A DNA stretch of 64,000 nucleotides, taken from NCBI GenBank assembly GCA_043803805.1, contig JAZDJP010000031.1, positions 1 through 64,000 on the forward strand, in the 5' to 3' direction. This DNA is from JAZDJP01 sp043803805. GTDB taxonomy: Bacteria; Planctomycetota; JAZDJP01. The position numbers and the translations under genes are program-made. The notes beneath the pieces are model-generated. The model saw only the letters and a list, made by a program, of their open reading frames with translations, did no database searches and had not been told where the DNA came from. This document shows positions 1 through 8,329 of this stretch, one piece after another (positions within the stretch are counted from its first letter, which is position 1; every line of letters begins with the position of its first letter).

Positions 1-246
1 CTTCAGAAGCGCGCGTTCCAACGCTGAAATCTGATGGGGTTTCAATTTCGGCCGTGGGCCAGGATGACGTTTGGCGGCCACCCCTGCCAAGCCATCCGCT
101 TGGCAACGTTTCTTCCACTGAGATACGGCTCCAGGGGTTACGCCGATCATCCGCGCCACCTCGGATACACCGCGTCCCGACTTCAGCAACGCCATCGCCC
201 GGTAGCGGCGTCGCTCCAATTCTTGGGCTGTCCCGTTTGGTCTCAT
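1..246 (-). CDS. IS630-type transposase, N-terminal part (cut by window edge)
   Basis: The minus strand reads open from an ATG at 246 to the window edge, giving 82 residues starting MRPNGTAQELERRRYRAMAL. The segment GVSEVARMIGVTPGAVSQWKKR is a helix-turn-helix, followed by a basic linker (AAKRHPGPRPKL) and a second helical region, the layout of the N-terminal DNA-binding half of IS630-family (DDE) transposases. The catalytic DDE domain would lie outside the window, so whether the copy is intact cannot be judged. Its start lies about 350 bp from the next gene, in AT-richer intergenic DNA with another mobile remnant. I see no terminal inverted repeat or TA duplication I would trust. Confidence 0.75.
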   Translation of the reverse strand, partial: MRPNGTAQELERRRYRAMALLKSGRGVSEVARMIGVTPGAVSQWKKRCQADGLAGVAAKRHPGPRPKLKPHQISALERALLK

Positions 247-394
247 GTTTCATATTATCGGCTACTCGAACGATATCATTTAGCTAATGAATGGTCAATA
301 GATAAATATGCCCCCGTCACGTGATCACCTCTTACTTGCCAATTAAAGTCATAGCGTCTACAGAATCCTTAAATGCATTATTGATCATTCATTC

Positions 395-503
395 ATTCCG
401 GGGACAGCATACATATTAACGCGCCAGCTCTCCACCGAAAGAACATCCCACACATTGCATCATCCGATTGCAAGCATTAAAATACATATGCTGTCCCCGG
501 AAT
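395..503. repeat. REP-like inverted repeat, two 23-bp arms
   Basis: Arms at 395-417 and 481-503 are inverted copies matching at 21 of 23 positions around a 63-base centre; both carry the core TTCCGGGGACAGCAT. This core is typical of the palindromic repeats mobilised by REP-associated (Y1) transposases, and a fragment of such a transposase lies at 1273. The remaining intergenic sequence from 247 to 592 shows only the promoter listed next. Confidence 0.65.
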
Positions 504-507
504 ACCC

Positions 508-536
508 TTGACATCTCTGCAAGTCCGAGGTAAGGT
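508..536 (+). promoter_or_regulatory. Putative sigma-70 promoter for the PEGA lipoprotein gene
   Basis: TTGACA at 508-513 is a perfect -35 box, followed after 17 bases by TAAGGT at 531-536, a weak -10. It sits just outside the REP-like inverted repeat and 57 bases before the ATG at 593, which has AGGAG upstream. Confidence 0.45.
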
Positions 537-592
537 AGATCGTTTGATTTGAAGTAGTTATTTATTAACAATTCCTTAGCAGGAGACTGATA

Positions 593-1135
593 ATGCGAAA
601 AACCTACTTGACTCTTTTCTGCGGGCTTGTGGCAATGACCTTCATGGGATGTGCTCATATTTCACATGCCGAATATAACCGGCAGCGAACCGATTATGCA
701 TTTGTGGAAATCAACTCAGAGCCACAAGGTGCTAGAATCTATTGCGATGGCAAGTTGCTGGGAACCACGCCGTGTAAGTTGCAGTGTACGATAAGAGACG
801 ATCACTATCAGAGGGGAGAGATACTATTGACCCCACTCATCGCAGTCGCCGATGGCTGCCTTCCAAGTGGACCCGTCGAACTTAGGCTTGAGATTCCTAA
901 TCAGAAGCCCTACAGTGACACCGAGTATATCAGCTTTGCCAATCATTCTTTTGGACACCTGTTCATCTTGAGGAGAGACCCCAATTACACGCCGCCGGCG
1001 GTCATAATGCAGCCCAGCGGCGGCAATACCGAAGTGAACGTCCAGACCCAGCGCGACAAGGACTTTTTAGACTACATGGAACAGCTACAGAGAATGAGCA
1101 TCAGGCAACAGACGCTGAAGGCCAAGGGGAGGTAG
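593..1135 (+). CDS. PEGA-domain lipoprotein
   Basis: A 180-residue protein with a lipoprotein signal: basic start MRKTYLT, hydrophobic stretch and lipobox FMGC near residue 20, so it is probably anchored in the outer or inner membrane. Residues about 37-65 (VEINSEPQGARIYCDGKLLG followed by TTPCKL) match the PEGA motif, a small surface beta domain. The rest is not recognised; the C-terminus is charged and helical (residues 150-180). The start is supported by AGGAG about 6 bases upstream. It stands alone between mobile-element remnants, and its lower GC than the genes that follow suggests acquired or relaxed DNA. Function unknown beyond a likely envelope role. Confidence 0.75.
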   Translation: MRKTYLTLFCGLVAMTFMGCAHISHAEYNRQRTDYAFVEINSEPQGARIYCDGKLLGTTPCKLQCTIRDDHYQRGEILLTPLIAVADGCLPSGPVELRLEIPNQKPYSDTEYISFANHSFGHLFILRRDPNYTPPAVIMQPSGGNTEVNVQTQRDKDFLDYMEQLQRMSIRQQTLKAKGR

Positions 1136-1272
1136 ACAGACAGTCCGCCCCACCAGCCTGCGTCTTGTGCCTTGCTTGTGTCTCGGAAGGTGCCATTTGT
1201 GCCTATAGATTCCAGGGACACCATATTTATTTCGGCCTTGTTTTTCGCCATCAACCGGGGTAGGATTTTGCC

Positions 1273-1401
1273 ATGGCCCGCATCGCCCGTGTCGTCGCCG
1301 CCGGATACCCCCATCATGTCACCCAGCGCGGCAACCGCCGGCAGCCGGTGTTTTTCCGGAATGAGGGCCGCCAATGGCCCCGGAGAGAAGGACACGCATG
1401 A
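1273..1401 (+). pseudogene. REP-associated tyrosine transposase (Y1, IS200-like) fragment
   Basis: The 42-codon reading MARIARVVAAGYPHHVTQRG, continuing NRRQPVFF, is the conserved N-terminus of REP-associated Y1 transposases, including the H-x-T-Q-R-G-N segment. It then stops at 1399-1401, so the HUH-catalytic and tyrosine parts are missing. The stop overlaps the ATG of the downstream alpha-galactosidase (ATGA), so the truncation point is at that gene's start. A REP-like inverted repeat at 395-503 is a plausible former substrate. Confidence 0.7.
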
Positions 1402-3530
1402 ACGACAGTATTGACTCATCACAGGTTCGGCCGGCGGAAATGGCCGTGGCCCGTGCTTGGGCCGACCTGCTCACCGCCGCGCCGGCCCAAGCGGCCAGCG
1501 CCCCGGCTCGGGGCGAGGCGGAACGCCATTCCACCGACGTGCCGTTCAGTTTCACCCGCGGCGCCTGCTCAAGCCGCGATTGGCTGAATCTGGAAAACGC
1601 CGGCCGCGAGAGCGGTGACTGGGAGGGCGGCAAGCGGCTTCATCGCTTGAGTTGGCGCGACCCGGAGACCGCCCTTTCCTGCACCATGGAGCTCACGGAG
1701 TTCAGCGATTTCCCGGCCTTGGAATGGGTCATCCGCCTCCGCCATGAGGGCCGCACCGAGACGGCGCCCATCGCCAATTTCAAGGCGCTGGACATCTTCT
1801 GGAAAGGTCTGAAGGCGGGCGAAATTCCCGAGTTGCGGCGTTCCCTCGGCAGTGACGGGCGCCATGACGACTTCCAGTATGTGCGCGACGATCTGCGGCA
1901 GTCCATGTGGGATGCGCCGCGAAGGGTGCGCATGGATTCCGCCACCAACACCGCCTTCCGCAAAGCCCGGAACGGCTCTCCCTCGTTCCTGACGGCCGAC
2001 GGCCGCACCTCCGCCACCTGGCTGCCGTTCTTCAATCTGCGCACCGGCGGCGACGGCATCCTCTGCGCCCTGGGTTGGAGCGGTCAGTGGTTTGCCGAGT
2101 TCGCCCATGACGGCGCCGGCAAGACCGACATCTCCGCCGGCATGGAGCATCTTGAACTGAATCTTCGGCCGGGGGAGGAAATTCGCTCCCCGCGCATACT
2201 GCTTCTCTATTGGCAGGGCATGCATCTCCATTCACAAAACGTACTGCGGCAGTTCGTGCTGAAATACCACAGCCCGCGCGTCAACGGTCGGCCCGTGGAG
2301 ATGCCGATCTGCAACGGTTCCTGGGGCGGCACGCCGACGCCGGGGCACTTGGACGCCATCCGCCGGATCGCCCAGCATGGTTTGCCCTACGACTATTACT
2401 GGGTCGACGCCGGCTGGTACGGAACCTCAAGCAAGCCGTGTCCGAGCGTCTTTGATGGCGATTGGGGAATCACCGGCGACTGGCGCGTCAACCGGAATTA
2501 TCATCCCAATGGGTTGAAACCCATCAGTGACGCCGCGCGCCGGGCCGGTATGAAATTCCTGTTGTGGCTTGAGCCCGAACGCGCCAAACACGGCACGCCC
2601 GTCACCCTCGATCATCCGGAATGGTTCCTCCGGCGCACTCAAGAGGAGCCCAAGATGAACGACGACCTGCTGTTGAACCTCGGTAATCCCGAGGCCCGGC
2701 AATGGGTGGTGGAAACCGTCTCGTCGCTGATCACGGAAAACGGCATCGACTGCTATCGGGAAGATTTTAACATCGATCCCGGTCCGTTCTGGGCCAATGC
2801 CGACGAGGCCGGGCGCAAAGGGCTGGTGGAAATGCGTTTTGTTGAAGGGCTTTACGCCTTCTGGGACGAACTGCGTCGCCGCCATCCCGGACTGCTTATT
2901 GATAATTGCGCCAGCGGCGGCCGGCGGCTTGATCTGGAGACCATTGGTCGCAGTGTCGCGCTGTGGCGGACGGACTACAACTGTTTCCCGTTCATGAATC
3001 CCGATGCCTCGCAACTCCACGGCGCGGGGCTGAATCTCTGGCTGCCCTTGAATGCCACCAGCCCGACGGCCAAACCGGGCGACACCTATCAAGCCCGCTC
3101 CGCCTATTCGGCCGGCTTCATCCTGAGTGTTGAGGAGTTTGGTGTCAGCAACTGCCGGGCGCCCGATTTTCCCTGGGATTGGTTCCGCAAGCGGATCGGC
3201 GAGGCGAAACGGCTGCGACCTTATTTCCTCGGCGATTTCTATCCCCTGACGCCCTGCGTCATGGATCCGGAGTCCTGGATGGCCTGCCAGTTGCTCGTTC
3301 CCGGAACGCAGGAAGGCGCGGTGCTGGCGTTCCGCCGGGCCGAGAGTCCCATGACCACCGCAAGCTTCCAGCTTCACGGTTTGGAGGCGACGAGCACGTA
3401 CGAGCTCGAGAGCGCCGACAGCGGACAAACTCGGCAGACGACCGGCAGTGAATTGATGACGACGGGGCTGGTGATCTCGATTGCCACCCCGCGTGCCAGC
3501 CAACTGCTGTTCTACAAACTCCTTTCATGA
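1398..3530 (+). CDS. Alpha-galactosidase, glycoside hydrolase family 36
   Basis: A 710-residue protein, the usual GH36 length. The N-terminal third is the beta-sandwich typical of the family. The catalytic barrel follows, with WVDAGWY, LLWLEPER, CYREDFNID (the Asp in the R-x-D-x-N-like segment is the expected nucleophile) and DNCASGGRRLDLE; the acid/base Asp is expected in ALWRTDYN. A short beta C-terminal domain ends the protein. No signal peptide is visible, so it is probably a cytoplasmic retaining enzyme releasing terminal alpha-galactose from oligosaccharides. I chose the ATG at 1398 (MNDSIDSS) because GGAGAGAAGG lies just upstream; an upstream ATG at 1374 would overlap the transposase fragment further. 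No transporter or other sugar gene is adjacent. Confidence 0.9.
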   Translation: MNDSIDSSQVRPAEMAVARAWADLLTAAPAQAASAPARGEAERHSTDVPFSFTRGACSSRDWLNLENAGRESGDWEGGKRLHRLSWRDPETALSCTMELTEFSDFPALEWVIRLRHEGRTETAPIANFKALDIFWKGLKAGEIPELRRSLGSDGRHDDFQYVRDDLRQSMWDAPRRVRMDSATNTAFRKARNGSPSFLTADGRTSATWLPFFNLRTGGDGILCALGWSGQWFAEFAHDGAGKTDISAGMEHLELNLRPGEEIRSPRILLLYWQGMHLHSQNVLRQFVLKYHSPRVNGRPVEMPICNGSWGGTPTPGHLDAIRRIAQHGLPYDYYWVDAGWYGTSSKPCPSVFDGDWGITGDWRVNRNYHPNGLKPISDAARRAGMKFLLWLEPERAKHGTPVTLDHPEWFLRRTQEEPKMNDDLLLNLGNPEARQWVVETVSSLITENGIDCYREDFNIDPGPFWANADEAGRKGLVEMRFVEGLYAFWDELRRRHPGLLIDNCASGGRRLDLETIGRSVALWRTDYNCFPFMNPDASQLHGAGLNLWLPLNATSPTAKPGDTYQARSAYSAGFILSVEEFGVSNCRAPDFPWDWFRKRIGEAKRLRPYFLGDFYPLTPCVMDPESWMACQLLVPGTQEGAVLAFRRAESPMTTASFQLHGLEATSTYELESADSGQTRQTTGSELMTTGLVISIATPRASQLLFYKLLS

Positions 3531-3537
3531 ATTGCTG

Positions 3538-3566
3538 TTGACAAACCGCCGCTTCCCAGACAAAAT
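3538..3566 (+). promoter_or_regulatory. Putative sigma-70 promoter
   Basis: TTGACA (3538-3543), a 17-base spacer and CAAAAT (3561-3566), 31 bases before the ATG at 3598. Confidence 0.5.
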
Positions 3567-3597
3567 GATTTAGTCACAAGACGAGAGGATGCTCTCT

Positions 3598-5796
3598 ATG
3601 AAACCGTCTGCCTTTTTCAGCGCGCTGTTGGTTGCCGCGTTTCTCGCCTTTTGTTTTTACGGACGATCCGCCGCGGTGGAGGTGCCGCCTGGTTTCCACT
3701 ACCCGCCCGAGGAGATTTACGACACGTCGTCGTCCCCCGACGAGGCGCTGGTCAACGTCAATGTGGCCGTGAACCGCTGGCCGGATTGTTCCACCGTGAA
3801 GTCCGCCATCGAGGACATTTTCCGCATCGAGGGCGTGAAGGACGCCAAACGCGATGAAGACAGGGCTTTCGCGCTCTGGAAGTGGATGCGGATTCTGCTG
3901 AGCGCCACCGGCGGCCCCTACACGTGGGAAGGTCTTGCCGGGAAGGAGCGGATCGTTCACGACCCGCACAAGATTTTCACTGTTTACGGCCGTCACATGT
4001 GCGACGGTTTGAGCTGGGTGATGGCTCCGATGTGGCGCGCCGCCGGCTACATCGCTTTCGACGAATGCACGCCGGGTCACACCATCGCCTCCCTGCGGTA
4101 CCGGGATGACGACGGCCTGATGCGGTTTCACGATTTCGATCTGCAGAGCCGTTTTTTTCACTGGGACGACACAAACAAACGCGTCGGCACGTGGACGATG
4201 CCGCTCATCGTCCGCCGGGTGCATCGGCATCTCCTGGCGCCCCAGCGGCTTCATTCTTTACGCACGTCGCTCCGCGTGGGGGAAATCGTCGAACGCCGGT
4301 GGGATAACACCGGGCACGTGATTCCCGGCCGGGACGAGAAAGCGTTCGATGCCGAGGTGGTGAAGAGTCCGTACTACCTTTACCAGCCGGGCCGGATGGA
4401 CGGCGTTTACGCGACCTCCGGCGAGGAGTTTCAGACGTTCGAGGCCGACGCCGCTCCGGCCGGGTTTGCTTCCGCGCTCTACGAAGGATCGGCGAACACG
4501 GCCTGCTCGGCGCCGGCGGAAGGCAAGGCCGCCTTGCATCCGGCCAAGGCCGGCGAGACGGCGGTGTTTGTTTATCGCCTGAGATCGCCTTACCCGGTGG
4601 TCGACGCCGTTTGCGAAGCGGCGCTTCTGAAGGGCGATGCCGCCGACCTGTGCCGGTTGTCCGTTTCCACGGACGGCGCCGATTGGAAGCCGATCGTGAC
4701 GAAGGAAAAAACCGGCGAGGAAAAAGTGGCGATCGCCATCGGCCGAGAGGCGCGCATGGCGAAACAGCCCGACGTCTACACGGCCTACGATTTTTTCGTC
4801 AAGGCTGAGTTCAAGGCGGCCCGCGGTGTTTCCTCGGTGGGGATGAAAGGATTGAAGCTGACGATCCACCGCCAGCTCAATAAGCGCGCCCTGCCGCATC
4901 TCCGCCCCGGCGAAAACTGGGTCCGGGTCACCGCCGACCGCCTGGCCGAGGGGCTGGCTCTGGAGTTGGAAATCCGCTACACCGTGAACGGCGAAGCGCA
5001 AAGCGAGAAATGTCTTGTCCGGCGTTTTCCGCATTACTTCAAGATCGTCACGCCCGATGTTCCCGAACAGGCGCTCAAGAATTACGATCAGAAGTTCAAT
5101 GACGGGGCGCTCCGGATGTCGGCCGTCCGGATGCGCCTGGTCGGCGCCGCGGGAGCCGCCGTGAGCGCGTCCCTTCCCGAGGTGGAAGGGCTTGCGGCTT
5201 TTGCGAAGAGCGCGCCGCATCCCGCCGATCTCAAGAGTCGCGGCAACGTCAAGACACCGGAGACCGACATTCGCCAGACCAATGGGTTCTTCCCGCAAAG
5301 CAAGGTGGTCCTGGACGACGACGCGGCCATGAACGAGCGCATCCCAAAACTGAAGTCCAAAAATGAAGTGGAGACCTGGAGGGTTTCGGAGGAACTTGGC
5401 AACTATCCCAAATCGGTTGATGCGCTCTGTGCCGCGTTGCCAAAAGCGAACATCGACATGACGCTTTTTATTTGCAAGGCACTCGCCCAGATCGCCGACA
5501 AAAAAGCGGTCGGGCCGCTTCTGGAAAAGTGGAAAAACGTTCCCTCCGGCGCGCCGGGCACCCGGTATATTCCGGACGCGCTCGCGGCGATCGGCGACCG
5601 GAGCGCGGTTCCGGCGCTCATCGCTCCGCTGAAGAGGGTGCGGTTTGATTTCCGCTTCCACATCGCTTATGCCCTCGGGGTGCTCGGCGGGCCGGAGGCC
5701 GAAAAGGCGCTCGAAGACCTGGCCGCGAACGATCCCTTCCCGGCGGTGAAGGAGTATGCCGGGGAAGAGTTAAAAGCGCTTCGAGCCCGGCGCTGA
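3598..5796 (+). CDS. Secreted transglutaminase-like protein with C-terminal HEAT repeats
   Basis: About 732 residues with a signal peptide (MKPSAFFSALLVAAFLAFCF then GRSAA). Residues about 130-210 resemble a transglutaminase-like cysteine protease core: HMCDGLSW holds the candidate Cys, followed by TPGHTIASL (His) and MRFHDFDL (Asp). The middle is beta-rich. Residues about 600-730 carry HEAT/PBS-lyase-like helical repeats (LFICKALAQIADKKAVGPLL, YIPDALAAIGDRSAVPALI, FHIAYALGVLGGPEAEKAL). It probably acts outside the cytoplasm, perhaps on peptides or cell-wall material, but the substrate is unknown. The ATG at 3598 is preferred over 3589 because AGAGG at 3584-3588 gives normal spacing only to 3598. 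Confidence 0.65.
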   Translation: MKPSAFFSALLVAAFLAFCFYGRSAAVEVPPGFHYPPEEIYDTSSSPDEALVNVNVAVNRWPDCSTVKSAIEDIFRIEGVKDAKRDEDRAFALWKWMRILLSATGGPYTWEGLAGKERIVHDPHKIFTVYGRHMCDGLSWVMAPMWRAAGYIAFDECTPGHTIASLRYRDDDGLMRFHDFDLQSRFFHWDDTNKRVGTWTMPLIVRRVHRHLLAPQRLHSLRTSLRVGEIVERRWDNTGHVIPGRDEKAFDAEVVKSPYYLYQPGRMDGVYATSGEEFQTFEADAAPAGFASALYEGSANTACSAPAEGKAALHPAKAGETAVFVYRLRSPYPVVDAVCEAALLKGDAADLCRLSVSTDGADWKPIVTKEKTGEEKVAIAIGREARMAKQPDVYTAYDFFVKAEFKAARGVSSVGMKGLKLTIHRQLNKRALPHLRPGENWVRVTADRLAEGLALELEIRYTVNGEAQSEKCLVRRFPHYFKIVTPDVPEQALKNYDQKFNDGALRMSAVRMRLVGAAGAAVSASLPEVEGLAAFAKSAPHPADLKSRGNVKTPETDIRQTNGFFPQSKVVLDDDAAMNERIPKLKSKNEVETWRVSEELGNYPKSVDALCAALPKANIDMTLFICKALAQIADKKAVGPLLEKWKNVPSGAPGTRYIPDALAAIGDRSAVPALIAPLKRVRFDFRFHIAYALGVLGGPEAEKALEDLAANDPFPAVKEYAGEELKALRARR

Positions 5797-5835
5797 AGGT
5801 GTCCACTCGCTCGTTCTCCATCCCCTGTTTCCCCA

Positions 5836-5864
5836 TTGCATAACAAACTCCCGGCGGATACCAT
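5836..5864 (+). promoter_or_regulatory. Putative promoter placed for leaderless transcription of the aminotransferase
   Basis: TTGCAT (5836-5841), a 17-base spacer and TACCAT (5859-5864) end only 8 bases before the ATG at 5873, so the expected start of transcription coincides with the start codon. No Shine-Dalgarno sequence precedes the ATG. Confidence 0.45.
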
Positions 5865-5872
5865 GAAAACCC

Positions 5873-6757
5873 ATGGATCTCCGGGTCTACATCGACGGGA
5901 AACTGGTTCCTCGGGAAAAGGCCGTCGTCTCCGTTTTTGATCACGGTCTCCTGTACGGGGACGGAGTCTTTGAGGGGATCCGGGCTTACGGCGGGAGGAT
6001 TTTCCGCCTCGGCGAACACGTCCGGCGCCTCTACGATTCGGCCAGGTGCATCCTTCTCAAGATCCCTCTTGCGCCGGCCGCCATGGAGAAGGCCATCCGG
6101 GACACCCTTGTCGCCAATCGTCTCAAGGACGGCTACATCCGGGTGGTGGTGACGCGCGGGGTGGGCACGCTCGGGCTCGATCCCGACCGGTGCCCGCGTC
6201 CCTCGGTCATCATCATCGTGGGCCACATCGCCATCTACCCGGCGGAGGTGTACGAGAAAGGGCTCGACATCGTCACGGTGCCGACCCTGCGGAATCATGC
6301 CGCGGCCCTGAGCCCCCGCGTGAAATCCCTCAACTACCTCAATAACATTATGGCCAAGATCGAGGGGAAAAACGCGGGGACGGTGGAGGCCCTGATGCTG
6401 AATCCCAGCGGCTTCGTGGGGGAGTGCACGGGGGACAACATCTTCATCGCGAAAGACGGCGTGGTGCGCACCCCGCCGCCTTGGGAGGGGATATTGAAGG
6501 GAATCACCCGGGGGGCGGTGATGGAACTTGTCCGGAAGCGTCGCATCCCGCTCGTGGAGGAGCCTCTCACCCGCTACGACCTGTTCGTTGCGGACGAGTG
6601 TTTTCTCACGGGCACCGCGGCGGAGGTTGTCCCCGTTGTCCGGATCGACGGGCGCGTCATCGGGGAGGGGCGTCCCGGACCGGTGACGAAGCGGCTTCTC
6701 GCGGATTTCCGGCGGCTCGTGCGCGGGCCGGCGGCCGGTGGAAAACCATTGCGTTAA
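5873..6757 (+). CDS. ilvE: Branched-chain amino acid aminotransferase (PLP fold type IV)
   Basis: A 294-residue class IV aminotransferase, the normal IlvE length. It shows the N-terminal FDHGLLYGDGVFEGIRAYGG block, the PLP lysine in SPRVKSLNYLNN (about residue 155), GECTGDNIFI and the C-terminal ECFLTGTAAEVVPV. These motifs favour a branched-chain (2-oxoglutarate-linked) transaminase catalysing the last step of Val/Leu/Ile synthesis; D-amino-acid transaminase and aminodeoxychorismate lyase are relatives, but the TGTAAEV block argues for IlvE. It ends 10 bases before an unrelated FHA sensor gene on the same strand, so the two may be co-transcribed. Confidence 0.88.
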   Translation: MDLRVYIDGKLVPREKAVVSVFDHGLLYGDGVFEGIRAYGGRIFRLGEHVRRLYDSARCILLKIPLAPAAMEKAIRDTLVANRLKDGYIRVVVTRGVGTLGLDPDRCPRPSVIIIVGHIAIYPAEVYEKGLDIVTVPTLRNHAAALSPRVKSLNYLNNIMAKIEGKNAGTVEALMLNPSGFVGECTGDNIFIAKDGVVRTPPPWEGILKGITRGAVMELVRKRRIPLVEEPLTRYDLFVADECFLTGTAAEVVPVVRIDGRVIGEGRPGPVTKRLLADFRRLVRGPAAGGKPLR

Positions 6758-6767
6758 CGGGGGAGTC

Positions 6768-8279
6768 ATGCCGTACCTGCGTGTCAAGACGGGTCTCTTG
6801 AAGGGGAAGGTCTTCGAGATCAAGGACGATCCCATCTCGATCGGGCGCGACGAGACCGAGACCGTCCACATCGTGGATCACGCCGCCTCCCGGAAACACG
6901 CCGAGGTCTTCAAGATCGGCGAGATGTGCTTCGTCCGCGATCTCGGGAGCCGGAACGGCACGTTTGTCAACGACGGGAAGGTGGATGAGGAGCTTCTCCG
7001 CACGGGCGACAAGGTCCGCGTCGGGAACACCATCTTCGTGTTCGACGATGTCCCCCCGGGCAAGGAGGACGAGTCGCTCCTGAGCGAGGACGACTTCACC
7101 GACGAAGGCGTCGGGACCACCTACGAGGTCTCCCTTTCCAAGGAGACGACCGGCATGACCCGGATGTCTTCCGGGTCTTCCGGGGAGTCATCCCCGGCGC
7201 GCCTGGCCACGCTCTACCAGGCGGCCAAGGTCATGAGCTCCGAGCAGGGGTCCCAGGAGCTTCTCGAAAAACTCCTGGACCTCGTCGTGAGCGCGACGAA
7301 CGCCGACAGCGCCTACATCTTCATCCGGAAGGACGCCACCGGCCAGTACCTTCCCGTCGCGATGCGCGCCGCCGAACGCACCAAGATCAGCCGGAGCATC
7401 ATCCAGAAGGTGATCGAGCAATCGCGTTCCATCCTCACGACCGACGCCCTGGCGGACCACCGCTTCAAGGCGAAGGACAGCGTCATCTTGAATCGCATCC
7501 ACTCGGTCATCTGCGCGCCGCTTGTGTCGCACGCGGAGATCCGGGGCGTGCTCTACGTCACGACCACCAAGATGGGCCGGCCGTTCACCGAGGACGACCT
7601 CGAGTTCGTGACCATCCTCGGGATGCAGGCGGGGATATCCCTCGAGAACGTGAAGAGCTTCGAGCGGCAGAAGGACCTTCTCATGAATACCGTCCGGACG
7701 CTCGTGGCGGTGGCGGAACTTCGCAACCCGGCCACCCAAGGTCATTCCGAGCGCGTGTCCACCTACAGCGTGGCCATCGCCGAGGAGTTGAAACTTCCCC
7801 GGAAGGACGTCGAGCGGATTCAGCTGGCGGCGCTCCTCCATGACGTGGGGAAGGTGGCGGTGCCCGACGGCGGGCTTTCCAGCCTCGGGCGGCTCCAGAA
7901 GGAGGCCCCGGACAAGTTGACGGAGCACGTTCTCGCGGGGGAGAAAATCCTCCGGAACATCGGCGGGATGGAGGACCTCATCCCGGGCGTCAAACACCAT
8001 CACGAGAAGGTGGACGGCTCGGGCATCCCCGACCGCCTGAAGGGGGACGCCATTCCGGTCGCGGCCCGCATCATCGCGGTCGCCAACGAATTTGACCACA
8101 CGGTCGCCTCCGGCGGCGGCGACACCGGAGGGTTGCCCATCAAGGAAGCCCTCATCGAGATGGGGAAGAAGGCCGGCAAGGAATACGATGACGCGGCAAT
8201 CAAGGCCCTGCTTATCGCCCACCGGAACGGCACGTTGTTCTCGCCCAAGACCATCTCCAGGGAGGAGGTCAAGGCGTAG
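6768..8279 (+). CDS. FHA-GAF-HD signalling protein
   Basis: 503 residues with three domains. Residues about 5-95 form an FHA domain (ISIGRDE, ASRKHAEV, GSRNGTF) that reads phosphothreonine peptides. Residues about 150-310 are a GAF sensor. Residues about 315-480 are an HD-GYP-like domain: HSERVS, LLHDVGK, then HHEKVDGSGIP, where Ile replaces the Tyr of the GYP signature, so cyclic-di-GMP hydrolysis is possible but not certain. The C-terminal 30 residues are charged. The ATG at 6768 has GGGGGAG just upstream and avoids overlap with ilvE; the longer reading from 6738 is unlikely. Soluble, no membrane segment seen. Confidence 0.85.
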   Translation: MPYLRVKTGLLKGKVFEIKDDPISIGRDETETVHIVDHAASRKHAEVFKIGEMCFVRDLGSRNGTFVNDGKVDEELLRTGDKVRVGNTIFVFDDVPPGKEDESLLSEDDFTDEGVGTTYEVSLSKETTGMTRMSSGSSGESSPARLATLYQAAKVMSSEQGSQELLEKLLDLVVSATNADSAYIFIRKDATGQYLPVAMRAAERTKISRSIIQKVIEQSRSILTTDALADHRFKAKDSVILNRIHSVICAPLVSHAEIRGVLYVTTTKMGRPFTEDDLEFVTILGMQAGISLENVKSFERQKDLLMNTVRTLVAVAELRNPATQGHSERVSTYSVAIAEELKLPRKDVERIQLAALLHDVGKVAVPDGGLSSLGRLQKEAPDKLTEHVLAGEKILRNIGGMEDLIPGVKHHHEKVDGSGIPDRLKGDAIPVAARIIAVANEFDHTVASGGGDTGGLPIKEALIEMGKKAGKEYDDAAIKALLIAHRNGTLFSPKTISREEVKA

Positions 8280-8329
8280 ATCCGGCCGGCCCTCCCGAGT
8301 TTTCACGAATTTCCAGATGGAGGTTCTCC

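Noticed and set aside
54..324. Plus-strand ORFs in the first 330 bases
   Set aside because: They are shadows of the minus-strand transposase, whose HTH sequence is convincing.
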